Part shown: positions 6,763 through 12,532 of the stretch, piece by piece | Layout of the letters: the number at the start of each line of letters is the position of its first letter | Position numbering within the stretch: the first letter of the stretch is position 1 | Origin: CAZUTK01 sp964623265 | GTDB taxonomy: Bacteria > Electryoneota > B3-LCP | Direction of reading: 5' to 3' | Length of the DNA: 13,510 bases | Assembly (NCBI GenBank): GCA_964623265.1 | Contig: CAZUTK010000073.1 | Coordinates: 1 to 13,510 of the forward strand | Position numbers and translations under genes: made by a program | The notes under the pieces: generated by a model | Told to the model about the DNA's origin: nothing | The model's database searches: none | What the model saw: the letters and a program-made list of their open reading frames with translations, nothing else

Positions 6763-8142
6763 TCATTTTCCGATGCAGAAATCTGCGAAAATGCGATTCA
6801 AGATATCGTCGCTCGTCACGTCGCCGATGATTTCGCTTAAAGCATCGCTCGCTTCGCGAAGTTCGAACGCGAACAACTCAACCCGATCCTCCACAGTTCG
6901 CGCTCTATCGAGACATGCCAGCGCGCGCCGAACCGCTTCATAATGCCGCTCCCGCGTCAGTACTGCTTCTTCTCCTGTAAGATCCTGGACTGGCAAGATT
7001 TCCCGCAGAGATCTTTGCATAGGCGATAAGAGAATTTCGACAGCTTTTTGTTTTAGATCTTCCAAACCGGTGCGGCGCAAAGCCGATACGCGCAACATGC
7101 CGCCCGGCAACGGCTGATCATCCGGAATCAGATCCGCTTTATTGCCCACAACGATGATTTTCGAAACGATTTCAGCCGGCGGTTCCATCGCTCGAAGCCG
7201 TGCCGCATCAACCGTCCAGAACACCAGATCGGCGCTCTGTGACAATCTTCGAGCCCGGGCGACGGCTTGAGCGTCCACGTCGGAAAAACCCTCCGCCTGT
7301 CCGGCGGTATCGAGTAGCCGCACAACCAGCCCATCCCACTCCACCAGCGCCTCGATGGCGTCCCTTGTCGTTCCCGGCGTTTCGTGAACGATGGCGCGCT
7401 CCTCATTGAGCAAGGCGTTGAAGAACGTGGACTTTCCGACATTCGGCGGTCCTGCAATGACGACAACGGCTCCATCCCGGTAGAGACGCCCGCGCTGAAA
7501 GCTCTCCGCCAGCTTCTCTAGCGAATTGATCGCCCTTTGCAAGCGTTCTTGTAGAGGCTTGCGTTCGTCAGGATCAATATCCTGATCCGTGAAATCAATT
7601 TCGAGCTCCACCAGGCTCAGGATCTCGATCACCTGTGAACGGATATCCTCGATGACGCCCGACAGAGCGCCGCCGCGCTGCCGTATGGCGGCTCGGTGCG
7701 CCAGCTCCGAAGAAGATGCGATCAGATCCGCCACGGCTTCGGCTTGCGCCAAATCCATCTTCCCGTTCAGAAAAGCTCGCAATGTAAACTCTCCCGGCTT
7801 CGCGATGCGAGCTCCCGCCGCGCAACACCGTTCGAGCGTTTTCGAGACGATGAAAGAACTTGCATGCAGGAAGAATTCCACCATATTTTCGCCGGTGTAG
7901 CTTCGGGGAGCCCGATAAACGGCGCATAGAGCCTCATCCAGCGGCGAGCCATCCTCTTTCAACAGCCGAGCTTTCCGCAGGAAATGAGACTTCTGCGCCT
8001 CCAGTTTCCGCGCATCCCCTACCAGATCGGCAGCAATCCGAATGGCGTTATCCCCGCTGAGGCGGACGATGGCGATGGCGCCTCTGCCGCGCGGCGTCGC
8101 GAGTGCCGCGATGGTTTCACGTGAAACAGACGGATCTCTCAT
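6763..8142 (-). CDS. mnmE: tRNA modification GTPase MnmE (TrmE)
   Basis: This 459-residue, three-part GTPase partners MnmG in wobble-uridine modification. The N-terminal folate-binding domain starts ETIAALATPRGRGAIAIVRLSG. The G domain has G1 GPPNVGKST (231-239), G2 GTTRD (257-261), G3 DTAG (278-281) and G4 NKAD (334-337). The protein ends with the invariant CIGK (catalytic Cys456). After G3, the usual xRExxxxVExxG segment reads QAEGFSDVDAQAV, so the position of the catalytic glutamate (E. coli Glu282) appears to hold Asp290. The ATG at 8142 has AGAGG eight bases upstream, a clear start. Codons 6-10 overlap a parS palindrome. An intrinsic terminator separates it from yidC, so it probably has its own promoter or depends on read-through; I saw no clear promoter between the terminator and the gene. 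Confidence 0.96.
   Translation of the reverse strand: MRDPSVSRETIAALATPRGRGAIAIVRLSGDNAIRIAADLVGDARKLEAQKSHFLRKARLLKEDGSPLDEALCAVYRAPRSYTGENMVEFFLHASSFIVSKTLERCCAAGARIAKPGEFTLRAFLNGKMDLAQAEAVADLIASSSELAHRAAIRQRGGALSGVIEDIRSQVIEILSLVELEIDFTDQDIDPDERKPLQERLQRAINSLEKLAESFQRGRLYRDGAVVVIAGPPNVGKSTFFNALLNEERAIVHETPGTTRDAIEALVEWDGLVVRLLDTAGQAEGFSDVDAQAVARARRLSQSADLVFWTVDAARLRAMEPPAEIVSKIIVVGNKADLIPDDQPLPGGMLRVSALRRTGLEDLKQKAVEILLSPMQRSLREILPVQDLTGEEAVLTRERHYEAVRRALACLDRARTVEDRVELFAFELREASDALSEIIGDVTSDDILNRIFADFCIGK
8113..8128. promoter_or_regulatory. parS-type site inside the mnmE coding sequence
   Basis: The palindrome GTTTCACGTGAAAC at 8114-8127 is the same 14-mer as the intergenic site at 6734-6747; with flanks it matches parS at 15 of 16 positions. 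It is read as Val-Ser-Arg-Glu-Thr (residues 6-10) in MnmE, just before the conserved IAALATP. The coding sequence thus tolerates a ParB-binding site. Confidence 0.88.
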
Positions 8143-8150
8143 ACCGTCGA

Positions 8151-8155
8151 CCTCT
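8151..8155 (-). promoter_or_regulatory. Ribosome binding site of mnmE
   Basis: On the minus strand AGAGG sits eight bases before the ATG at 8142. It supports that start rather than any codon inside the parS palindrome. Confidence 0.6.
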
Positions 8156-8178
8156 CGGCGTCTTCCGGGATGCAGATG

Positions 8179-8202
8179 AAAAAACCCGCTTTTCCCGCGG
8201 GT
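8179..8202 (-). terminator. Intrinsic terminator after yidC
   Basis: Read on the minus strand, ACCCGC, a 7-base loop (GGGAAAA) and GCGGGT form a perfect GC-rich stem followed directly by a run of Ts (complement of 8179-8183). It begins 25 bases after the yidC stop and closes the rpmH-rnpA-yidD-yidC unit. There is no T-run on the plus strand. Confidence 0.92.
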
Positions 8203-8227
8203 CTTACGCCGAAAACGCCCGACTGCA

Positions 8228-9967
8228 TTACGACTTCGTTGCGCCGCCCGCGGGTGCCGGGAGCAATCCTTGTTTCTTCAACATCATCTGCTGCAAATAA
8301 GTCCACAGGTTGAACAACGCGTAATATAACGTCAATCCCGATGGGAAGTTATTAAATATCAATACCATAAATATCGGCATAAAGTACATCGTGAACTTCT
8401 GCTTGGGATCCGTGATCATCACCTTGCTCATCAGAAATTGCGTAAAGCCCATGGCAATCGGGAGAACAGCGACTGCATTGCCGTACATAGGAATGGAAAA
8501 CGGCATCGTCGCCACCACGTCGGGCATAGACAAATCCTTGATCCAGAGGACGAAAGGTGCGCCGCGCAGTTCGATGGTGGAACGGAAAATGATGAACAGT
8601 GCGTAGAGAAGCGGCATTTGCAGCAGCGTCGGCCAGCAACCCGAAAAAGGATTCACCCCCTCTTCCTTATAGAGCTGCATCATGGCTTTATTCAGCTTTT
8701 CGGGATTGGCTTTATATTTCTCCTGCAACTCCTTCATCTTGGGCTGAATCGCCGCCATGCGCGCCATGGAACGCGTGGATTTGTGCGTCAACGGCCAGGT
8801 GATGACCTTGATCAGAACGGAGAAAACGATCAATACCAGGCCATAATTGGGAATGAACGTGTGCAGTCCTTTCAAACTCCAGAGGATCAGCTTGCTGAAC
8901 GGTTCGATCACCGCCCAACCCCAATTCATCGTCTCTTCCAGTTTGGGATCCACATTCGCCAGTAATTTCTGGTCGATCGGTCCGCAGTAAATGCTGAATG
9001 TGTCCCGCTGTTGCTCCAAGGATCCCTTCATCCTCAAAGCCATTCTGAAGGTCTTGATCCGGTGTTTTCCTCGCAGCGGCTCGGGGTTGATGCCGAAGGA
9101 CACGCCGTTTGCCGGCTTCGTGGTCGGCAGCATCACCACCTCAAAATACTTGCGTCGCTGCGCCACCCAGCGGGTTTCTCCCTCCGCCCCTCCGCGCAGT
9201 TCCTTATCTCCCTTGCCGTCGAACTTCTCCAGCTCGCCCCCCATATAAGCGAAAACTTTTGAATAGTAAAGATCCTGAGCCGTGTCAACTTCCGTGACCG
9301 CCATCCCGGATCCCCAATGCAGCTCATAATAGGGATCCAGGTCTTTTATCCCTTCCGCCTCTACCTCGAGATCGAACCGATATCGGTTCCCGTAAAATCT
9401 AAAGGTTTTCATAACCCGCGCGCCGTCCCCCGTGGTTGCGGTCAATACGATGGAATCCGCGTCCCCTTCGGTGAGCGTCAACGCGGGCTTATCAGCCCCA
9501 AAATGGACGTCTTGCAGATCCACAGGATCACCGCCCCGGAAAACGATGAGATTCAAATTTTCCCTGGAACCGCTCTGAATGAGTTCCACTTTGCCGCTCG
9601 CCTGTCCCGCATATTTCTTCAGGACACAGCCGATGAGAACACCGCCCCTTGTGGAAAATTCCAATCGCATCATCGGAGTTTCTACCGTCACTGTGTCCTG
9701 TCTTTCCGCCCGTATGAATCCGGACGGCGCGACGAACGCGGTCGTTTCCGCTTCTTCAGGTGAAATCGCCTCTTCTTGTCTACTTTGCCGTTGCGATGCG
9801 GTATCTGAAACCCCTTCCGCCGCGGGGGGAGTTTCTTCCGCGCTTCCTTCGCGCATTGGTTCTGAGATCGAGGGTTGTTTCTGCGGCGTGATCAATTTGT
9901 AATAATACGGCAGAGCCAGAAAGATCAAAATGATCACGATATAGGTGAGGATGGTTTTGCGATCCAT
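8228..9967 (-). CDS. yidC: Membrane protein insertase YidC
   Basis: This 579-residue inner-membrane insertase of the YidC/Oxa1/Alb3 family inserts membrane proteins alone or with SecYEG. Transmembrane segment 1 (about 6-24) is followed by a low-complexity linker (30-80) and a beta-rich periplasmic P1 domain (about 80-340), the layout of Gram-negative YidC. The conserved core has membrane segments near 373-393, 441-463, 490-512 and 526-550, with the cytoplasmic hairpin MARMAAIQPKMKELQEKY (401-418) and the NPFSGCWPTLLQMPLLYALF segment (439-458). The positively charged groove residue, an arginine in E. coli and B. subtilis, seems to be Lys387 here (VLIKVITWPL). Nine bases separate it from yidD and no Shine-Dalgarno fits in them, so translational coupling is likely. 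A terminator follows. Confidence 0.97.
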   Translation of the reverse strand: MDRKTILTYIVIILIFLALPYYYKLITPQKQPSISEPMREGSAEETPPAAEGVSDTASQRQSRQEEAISPEEAETTAFVAPSGFIRAERQDTVTVETPMMRLEFSTRGGVLIGCVLKKYAGQASGKVELIQSGSRENLNLIVFRGGDPVDLQDVHFGADKPALTLTEGDADSIVLTATTGDGARVMKTFRFYGNRYRFDLEVEAEGIKDLDPYYELHWGSGMAVTEVDTAQDLYYSKVFAYMGGELEKFDGKGDKELRGGAEGETRWVAQRRKYFEVVMLPTTKPANGVSFGINPEPLRGKHRIKTFRMALRMKGSLEQQRDTFSIYCGPIDQKLLANVDPKLEETMNWGWAVIEPFSKLILWSLKGLHTFIPNYGLVLIVFSVLIKVITWPLTHKSTRSMARMAAIQPKMKELQEKYKANPEKLNKAMMQLYKEEGVNPFSGCWPTLLQMPLLYALFIIFRSTIELRGAPFVLWIKDLSMPDVVATMPFSIPMYGNAVAVLPIAMGFTQFLMSKVMITDPKQKFTMYFMPIFMVLIFNNFPSGLTLYYALFNLWTYLQQMMLKKQGLLPAPAGGATKS

Positions 9968-9976
9968 AATGGAACT

Positions 9977-10225
9977 TCAGGGTTCGTCCACTCCACCCGG
10001 ATTCCAGGGATGGCATCGGATCAAGCGGCGGGCGGATAGACCGACTCCCCGCAGGAAACCGTATTTATTCAATGCGGACTTGGCATATTCTGAACAGGAT
10101 GGATAAAACCTGCAGCGCCCTCCGAAAACGGAACGAAATGTGTGCTGATAAACGTCAATCATCGCGACGAGGAGACGGGTTGGCAATCCGGTAAGCCGCG
10201 AGAAAAGAGCTTTCGACTTCAGCAT
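9977..10225 (-). CDS. yidD: Membrane protein insertion efficiency factor YidD
   Basis: This small protein of 82 residues is thought to assist YidC-dependent insertion near the Sec/YidC machinery. The core GGRCRFYPSCSEYAKSAL and RLIRCHPWNPGG is the family signature, with cysteines 38, 44 and 71. An N-terminal amphipathic stretch (about 15-33, RLLVAMIDVYQHTF) fits its membrane association. The ATG at 10225 lies inside rnpA and has weak AGAGA upstream. A second ATG at 10162 (residue 22) would overlap the rnpA stop by eight bases, a classic coupling arrangement, but would remove part of the N-terminal helix seen in homologues. The start is therefore uncertain; the identity is not. Confidence 0.93.
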   Translation of the reverse strand: MLKSKALFSRLTGLPTRLLVAMIDVYQHTFRSVFGGRCRFYPSCSEYAKSALNKYGFLRGVGLSARRLIRCHPWNPGGVDEP

Positions 10226-10504
10226 AATCTCTGCAAGGCCGGTTGAACCGTATAATCAGACTTCCGGTTACGGGTAGAGCGGAGCGGTGCTTGCGGAACA
10301 CTTCCCGCGCCCAACGACGATGGCGGTTGCGCGTCGGCGCAGTTCCCAACTTTTTCCCCGTGAGCGCGGCGAACTTCCACCGAGCCCCGGATAAAAAAAA
10401 AGAGTCATATTGCCCTGATTGATTCTGCATCCAGATCCCAGAACCTCTCGAAACTCCCGGCTGCGCGTGAAACGCATCCAGCGTGGGAAACCCTCATCCT
10501 TCAT
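10155..10504 (-). CDS. rnpA: Ribonuclease P protein component, split by an apparent frameshift
   Basis: This gene encodes the protein subunit of RNase P, which helps the catalytic RNA mature tRNA 5' ends. It reads in two frames. The first, from ATG 10504, gives MKDEGFPRWMRFTRSREFREV and then about GNMTLFF before leaving the family pattern. The second gives LSGARWKFAALTGKKLG followed by the RNR-type motif TAPTRNRHRRWAREVFRKHR and ends at 10155. The frames meet at nine Ts on the minus strand (10393-10401 on the plus strand is A9). One extra T, or a -1 slip there, would yield one normal 116-residue P protein. As written, the first frame alone stops at 10268 after 78 residues. Its start overlaps the rpmH end by 11 bases and its end overlaps yidD. 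A homopolymer assembly error is the simplest reading; slippage is possible; true loss is unlikely for an essential gene. Confidence 0.9.
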
Positions 10505-10640
10505 CGGATACCGTCAATTTTTTGCGACCCTTACGGCGGCGGCGGCTTAAGACCTCTCGTCCATCCGCAGTTGACATTCTCTTTCGGAATCCGTGCGTGT
10601 TCAGTCGTCTTCTTCTGCTGGGTTGATAAGTTCTCTTCAT
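10494..10640 (-). CDS. rpmH: Large ribosomal subunit protein bL34
   Basis: This is a 48-residue, very basic protein of the 50S subunit. It begins MKRTYQPSRRRRLNTHGF and continues FRKRMSTADGREVLSRRRRKGRKKLTVSD, matching L34 along its whole length with only two extra residues (EG) at the end. A good Shine-Dalgarno (AGGAG) stands five bases before the ATG, and a strong promoter lies just upstream. It heads the unit rpmH-rnpA-yidD-yidC, diverging from dnaA as in many bacteria. Its last codons overlap the rnpA start (ATGAAGGATGA), so L34 and RNase P protein synthesis are probably coupled. Confidence 0.97.
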   Translation of the reverse strand: MKRTYQPSRRRRLNTHGFRKRMSTADGREVLSRRRRKGRKKLTVSDEG

Positions 10641-10645
10641 TACTT

Positions 10646-10650
10646 CTCCT
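10646..10650 (-). promoter_or_regulatory. Ribosome binding site of rpmH
   Basis: On the minus strand AGGAG precedes the rpmH ATG (10640) by five bases. It is one of the few strong Shine-Dalgarno sites in the window. Confidence 0.8.
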
Positions 10651-10664
10651 GAATTAAGACTTTT

Positions 10665-10693
10665 AATATAATATTAAAAATAGATCGAATCAA
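10665..10693 (-). promoter_or_regulatory. Sigma-70-type promoter of rpmH
   Basis: On the minus strand, TTGATT (plus-strand 10688-10693), a 17-base spacer and TATATT (10665-10670) form a near-consensus housekeeping promoter. Transcription would begin about 15-20 bases upstream of the rpmH start codon, giving a short leader that contains the AGGAG. Confidence 0.75.
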
Positions 10694-10710
10694 GCACTTC
10701 TTGCGCTTTT

Positions 10711-10739
10711 TGAAAAAATCCGATCCACTAATTTTTTCA
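10711..10739. repeat. AT-rich inverted repeat between the rpmH and dnaA promoters
   Basis: TGAAAAAAT (10711-10719) and ATTTTTTCA (10731-10739) are a perfect 9-base inverted repeat with an 11-base spacer. With the five Ts just before it, the left arm forms T5-G-A6. The repeat lies between the two divergent promoters, a fitting place for a dimeric regulator or an intrinsically curved segment. No family is assigned. Confidence 0.55.
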
Positions 10740-10759
10740 GAGAACGGGGATAATTTTGC

Positions 10760-10788
10760 TTGACTTTTCGAGTGATTTTGTCTATATT
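10760..10788 (+). promoter_or_regulatory. Sigma-70-type promoter of dnaA
   Basis: TTGACT (10760-10765), a 17-base spacer and TATATT (10783-10788) match the housekeeping promoter pattern. The start point would be near 10795, leaving a leader of about 50 bases before the dnaA ATG. No clear DnaA box overlaps it, so classical autorepression at this promoter is not evident. Confidence 0.75.
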
Positions 10789-10847
10789 TTTGACCTGACT
10801 CTTCACTCCGCGAATCATTAACTCATTTCTATAATAATTAAGAACTT

Positions 10848-12212
10848 ATGTTAAACAGCCCGCAGGAAATCTGGACTCGGATCCTGGGCGTCCTCCAACA
10901 GAAAATCCCCCGTGACAGCTTCCTGACCTGGTTCAGTCCTTTAAGACTGCTGAACATCCACGAAGGCTTAATCACCGTCGGCGTCCCCAATCAATTTTTC
11001 TACGAATTCCTGGAAACACACTACCGGGAACAGATCAAAGCCGCCATCTCTTCCGCGACTGAAGGGGAATACCGCCTGCAATATCAAATCATCGAAAACA
11101 AGGAGATTAATTACGCTGCTGAACCAGCGGCGCCGCACGAAAAACACGAAAAAAGCGCGAAAAAAGCCGCTGATTTCGACCGTCAAACCCAGCTGAATCC
11201 CCGCTATACGTTCGAAAATTTCGTGGAAGGCGATTGCAACTCCTTCGCGAAGGCATCCGCCCTTGCCGTCGCCGAAGCCCCAGGCAAAACTCCCTTCAAC
11301 CCGCTCTTCTTTTACAGCCCCAGCGGTCTGGGCAAGACCCACCTCCTGCAGGCGGTAGGCAACTTCTCCCTTGCCGCCAATCGCCGCCTGAGAACCATCT
11401 ACGTCACCAGCGAAAAATTTGTCAGCGACTTCATCAGCGCTATTAAAACCTATAAAACTACCGATTTCTCGCGATATTACCGATCCGCCGACCTTTTCCT
11501 TTTGGATGACATCCAATTCTTCCAGGGCAAAGAACGCACCCAGATGGAATTTTTCCATACCTTTAACTCCCTCTATCAAGCCGGCAAGCAAATCGCCTTG
11601 TCTTCGGATTGTCCATTAAGCGAATTGGACGGATTTGACACCCGCCTGATCAGCCGTCTGGGATCCGGTCTGATCGCCGACATCCACCCGCCGGACTACG
11701 AGACCCGTCTGGCGATCCTGCAGCGCCGCGCCGAGAGTGAAGGGATTTATCTCCCGGATGACGTGAATCAATACATTGCCTCCGTGATCACAGACAACAT
11801 CCGCTCACTCGAAAGCGCGCTGATCAAATTAATGGCGCACTGCTCCATCACCGGTGTGGATATCACGCTCCCCCTGGCGAAGGAAATCTTGAAGATTCAG
11901 ATTCCTAAACCTGCCGAACAAATCAGCATTGAAAAGATTCAGACCACCGTCGCAAAACATTATAACATCGCACCGGACCTGCTGATCGCGCGCAGCCGCA
12001 GGAAAGAAGTCGCCTGGCCCCGCCAGGTGGCGATGTATCTCTGCGTGGATCTAACCGGAGCATCCTTGCAAAGCATCGGCACGCACTTCGGCAACCGCGA
12101 TCATTCCACCGTAATTCACGCGCGTGACCTCGTGGCGAAACGAATCTCCGAAGATTCCCACATCGCTCAGGATATCAATAAGTTGCGTGTTGAGTTGACA
12201 ATTCCACGATAG
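10848..12212 (+). CDS. dnaA: Chromosomal replication initiator DnaA
   Basis: This 454-residue AAA+ initiator binds DnaA boxes and melts the origin. Domain I (about 1-85) has the WxxIL and TWFSPL pattern and ends VPNQFFYEFLETHY. A short charged linker, domain II, covers about 88-112. Domain III has the P-loop SPSGLGKT (157-164), Walker B LFLLDDIQFF (216-225) and sensor 2 NIRSLESAL (317-325). Domain IV has the DNA-contacting helix-turn-helix with IGTHFGNRDHSTVIHA (410-425), the family signature. Two spots are odd: the first P-loop glycine is Ser157, and box VII reads SRLGSGLIADI where SRFEWGLIADI or SRFGWGL is usual. The ATG at 10848 has no clear Shine-Dalgarno (only AAGAA close to it). It diverges from rpmH and is followed by the probable origin. 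Confidence 0.98.
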   Translation: MLNSPQEIWTRILGVLQQKIPRDSFLTWFSPLRLLNIHEGLITVGVPNQFFYEFLETHYREQIKAAISSATEGEYRLQYQIIENKEINYAAEPAAPHEKHEKSAKKAADFDRQTQLNPRYTFENFVEGDCNSFAKASALAVAEAPGKTPFNPLFFYSPSGLGKTHLLQAVGNFSLAANRRLRTIYVTSEKFVSDFISAIKTYKTTDFSRYYRSADLFLLDDIQFFQGKERTQMEFFHTFNSLYQAGKQIALSSDCPLSELDGFDTRLISRLGSGLIADIHPPDYETRLAILQRRAESEGIYLPDDVNQYIASVITDNIRSLESALIKLMAHCSITGVDITLPLAKEILKIQIPKPAEQISIEKIQTTVAKHYNIAPDLLIARSRRKEVAWPRQVAMYLCVDLTGASLQSIGTHFGNRDHSTVIHARDLVAKRISEDSHIAQDINKLRVELTIPR

Positions 12213-12216
12213 CTTC

Positions 12217-12256
12217 CGTGGATAACTTGTCAACGTTGTGAGCATTCTGTGAATAA
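12217..12256 (-). promoter_or_regulatory. Left DnaA box pair of oriC (minus strand)
   Basis: On the minus strand, 12217-12225 reads TTATCCACG (8 of 9) and 12248-12256 reads TTATTCACA (perfect). They lie 31 bases apart, about three helical turns, so they face the same side of the DNA. A weaker box-like CATTCCACA (7 of 9) is at 12275-12283. The first begins five bases after the dnaA stop. Confidence 0.85.
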
Positions 12257-12316
12257 AGTTCATTTTTCACCGCTTGTGGAATGAAATTTCTATTTTTAAT
12301 GCCCATGTCAACCCGA

Positions 12317-12356
12317 TTATCCACACCTTATAACAAAATGTCGTAATTTATCCACA
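12317..12356 (+). promoter_or_regulatory. Right DnaA box pair of oriC (plus strand)
   Basis: TTATCCACA occurs at 12317-12325 and again at 12348-12356, both perfect and 31 bases apart. They mirror the left pair in distance and orientation, and they point toward the AT-rich unwinding region. Confidence 0.9.
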
Positions 12357-12390
12357 TAAGAACATAGCGATAATTCGATGCTTTCGCGCC

Positions 12391-12465
12391 TTTTTCACAA
12401 ATTCACATTTCGTTAGATTACTACTTAATTAATAAGTTAAAAACAAAATAGTAGAAATAAATTCT
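12391..12465 (+). other. Putative DNA unwinding element with weak boxes and DnaA-trio-like triplets
   Basis: TTTTTCACA (12391-12399, 8 of 9) and AAATTCACA (12399-12407, 7 of 9) form a tandem pair of weak DnaA boxes. Ten bases on, TTA-CTA at 12418-12423 and a TTA at 12425 resemble the DnaA-trio (5'-CTA/TTA triplets on the strand running away from the boxes). The DNA from 12410 to 12465 is strongly AT-rich (TTAATTAATAAGTTAAAAAC and beyond), fit for melting. The trio assignment is tentative because only two contiguous triplets fit and the spacer is not GC-rich. Confidence 0.6.
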
Positions 12466-12472
12466 TTCGCCT

Positions 12473-12508
12473 TCTGCTGATTTGACATTGCTCTCGCCGA
12501 ACAGCAGA
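12473..12508. repeat. Inverted repeat in the dnaN leader
   Basis: TCTGCTG (12473-12479) and CAGCAGA (12502-12508) are perfect 7-base arms separated by 22 bases that include TTGACA (12482-12487). It could be an operator around a dnaN promoter or an RNA stem ahead of the Shine-Dalgarno. A matching -10 box is not convincing. Confidence 0.4.
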
Positions 12509-12520
12509 CAGGCACAGGGC

Positions 12521-12526
12521 AAGGAG
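12521..12526 (+). promoter_or_regulatory. Ribosome binding site of dnaN
   Basis: AAGGAG stands six bases before the ATG at 12533, near-ideal sequence and spacing; it fixes the dnaN start. Confidence 0.85.
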
Positions 12527-12532
12527 TAAAGA

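Larger units (their letters stand above)
12213..12532. other. Probable replication origin oriC (dnaA-dnaN intergenic)
   Basis: These 320 non-coding bases between dnaA and dnaN carry the origin hallmarks: four DnaA boxes in a symmetric array (12217-12356), further box-like TTCACA repeats (12391-12407), then a markedly AT-rich stretch (12410-12465) next to dnaN. Gene direction flips around dnaA (minus-strand rpmH-to-nth on the left, plus-strand dnaA-dnaN on the right), as expected for an origin flank. A 7-base inverted repeat and the dnaN Shine-Dalgarno fill the rest. No coding sequence or terminator is visible here. Confidence 0.9.

Noticed and set aside
5356..7900. Plus-strand open frames across mnmG and mnmE
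   Set aside because: They are shadows of two strongly conserved minus-strand genes, with no start signals or recognisable domains.
10830..10835. Perfect TATAAT 12 bases before the dnaA ATG
   Set aside because: No -35 element stands at a workable distance, and the start point would fall almost on the start codon. The TTGACT-N17-TATATT promoter upstream is better, though a near-leaderless transcript is not excluded.
12482..12487. TTGACA upstream of dnaN as the -35 box of a dnaN promoter
   Set aside because: At 16-18 bases downstream there is only CAGACA-like sequence, too poor for a -10 element.
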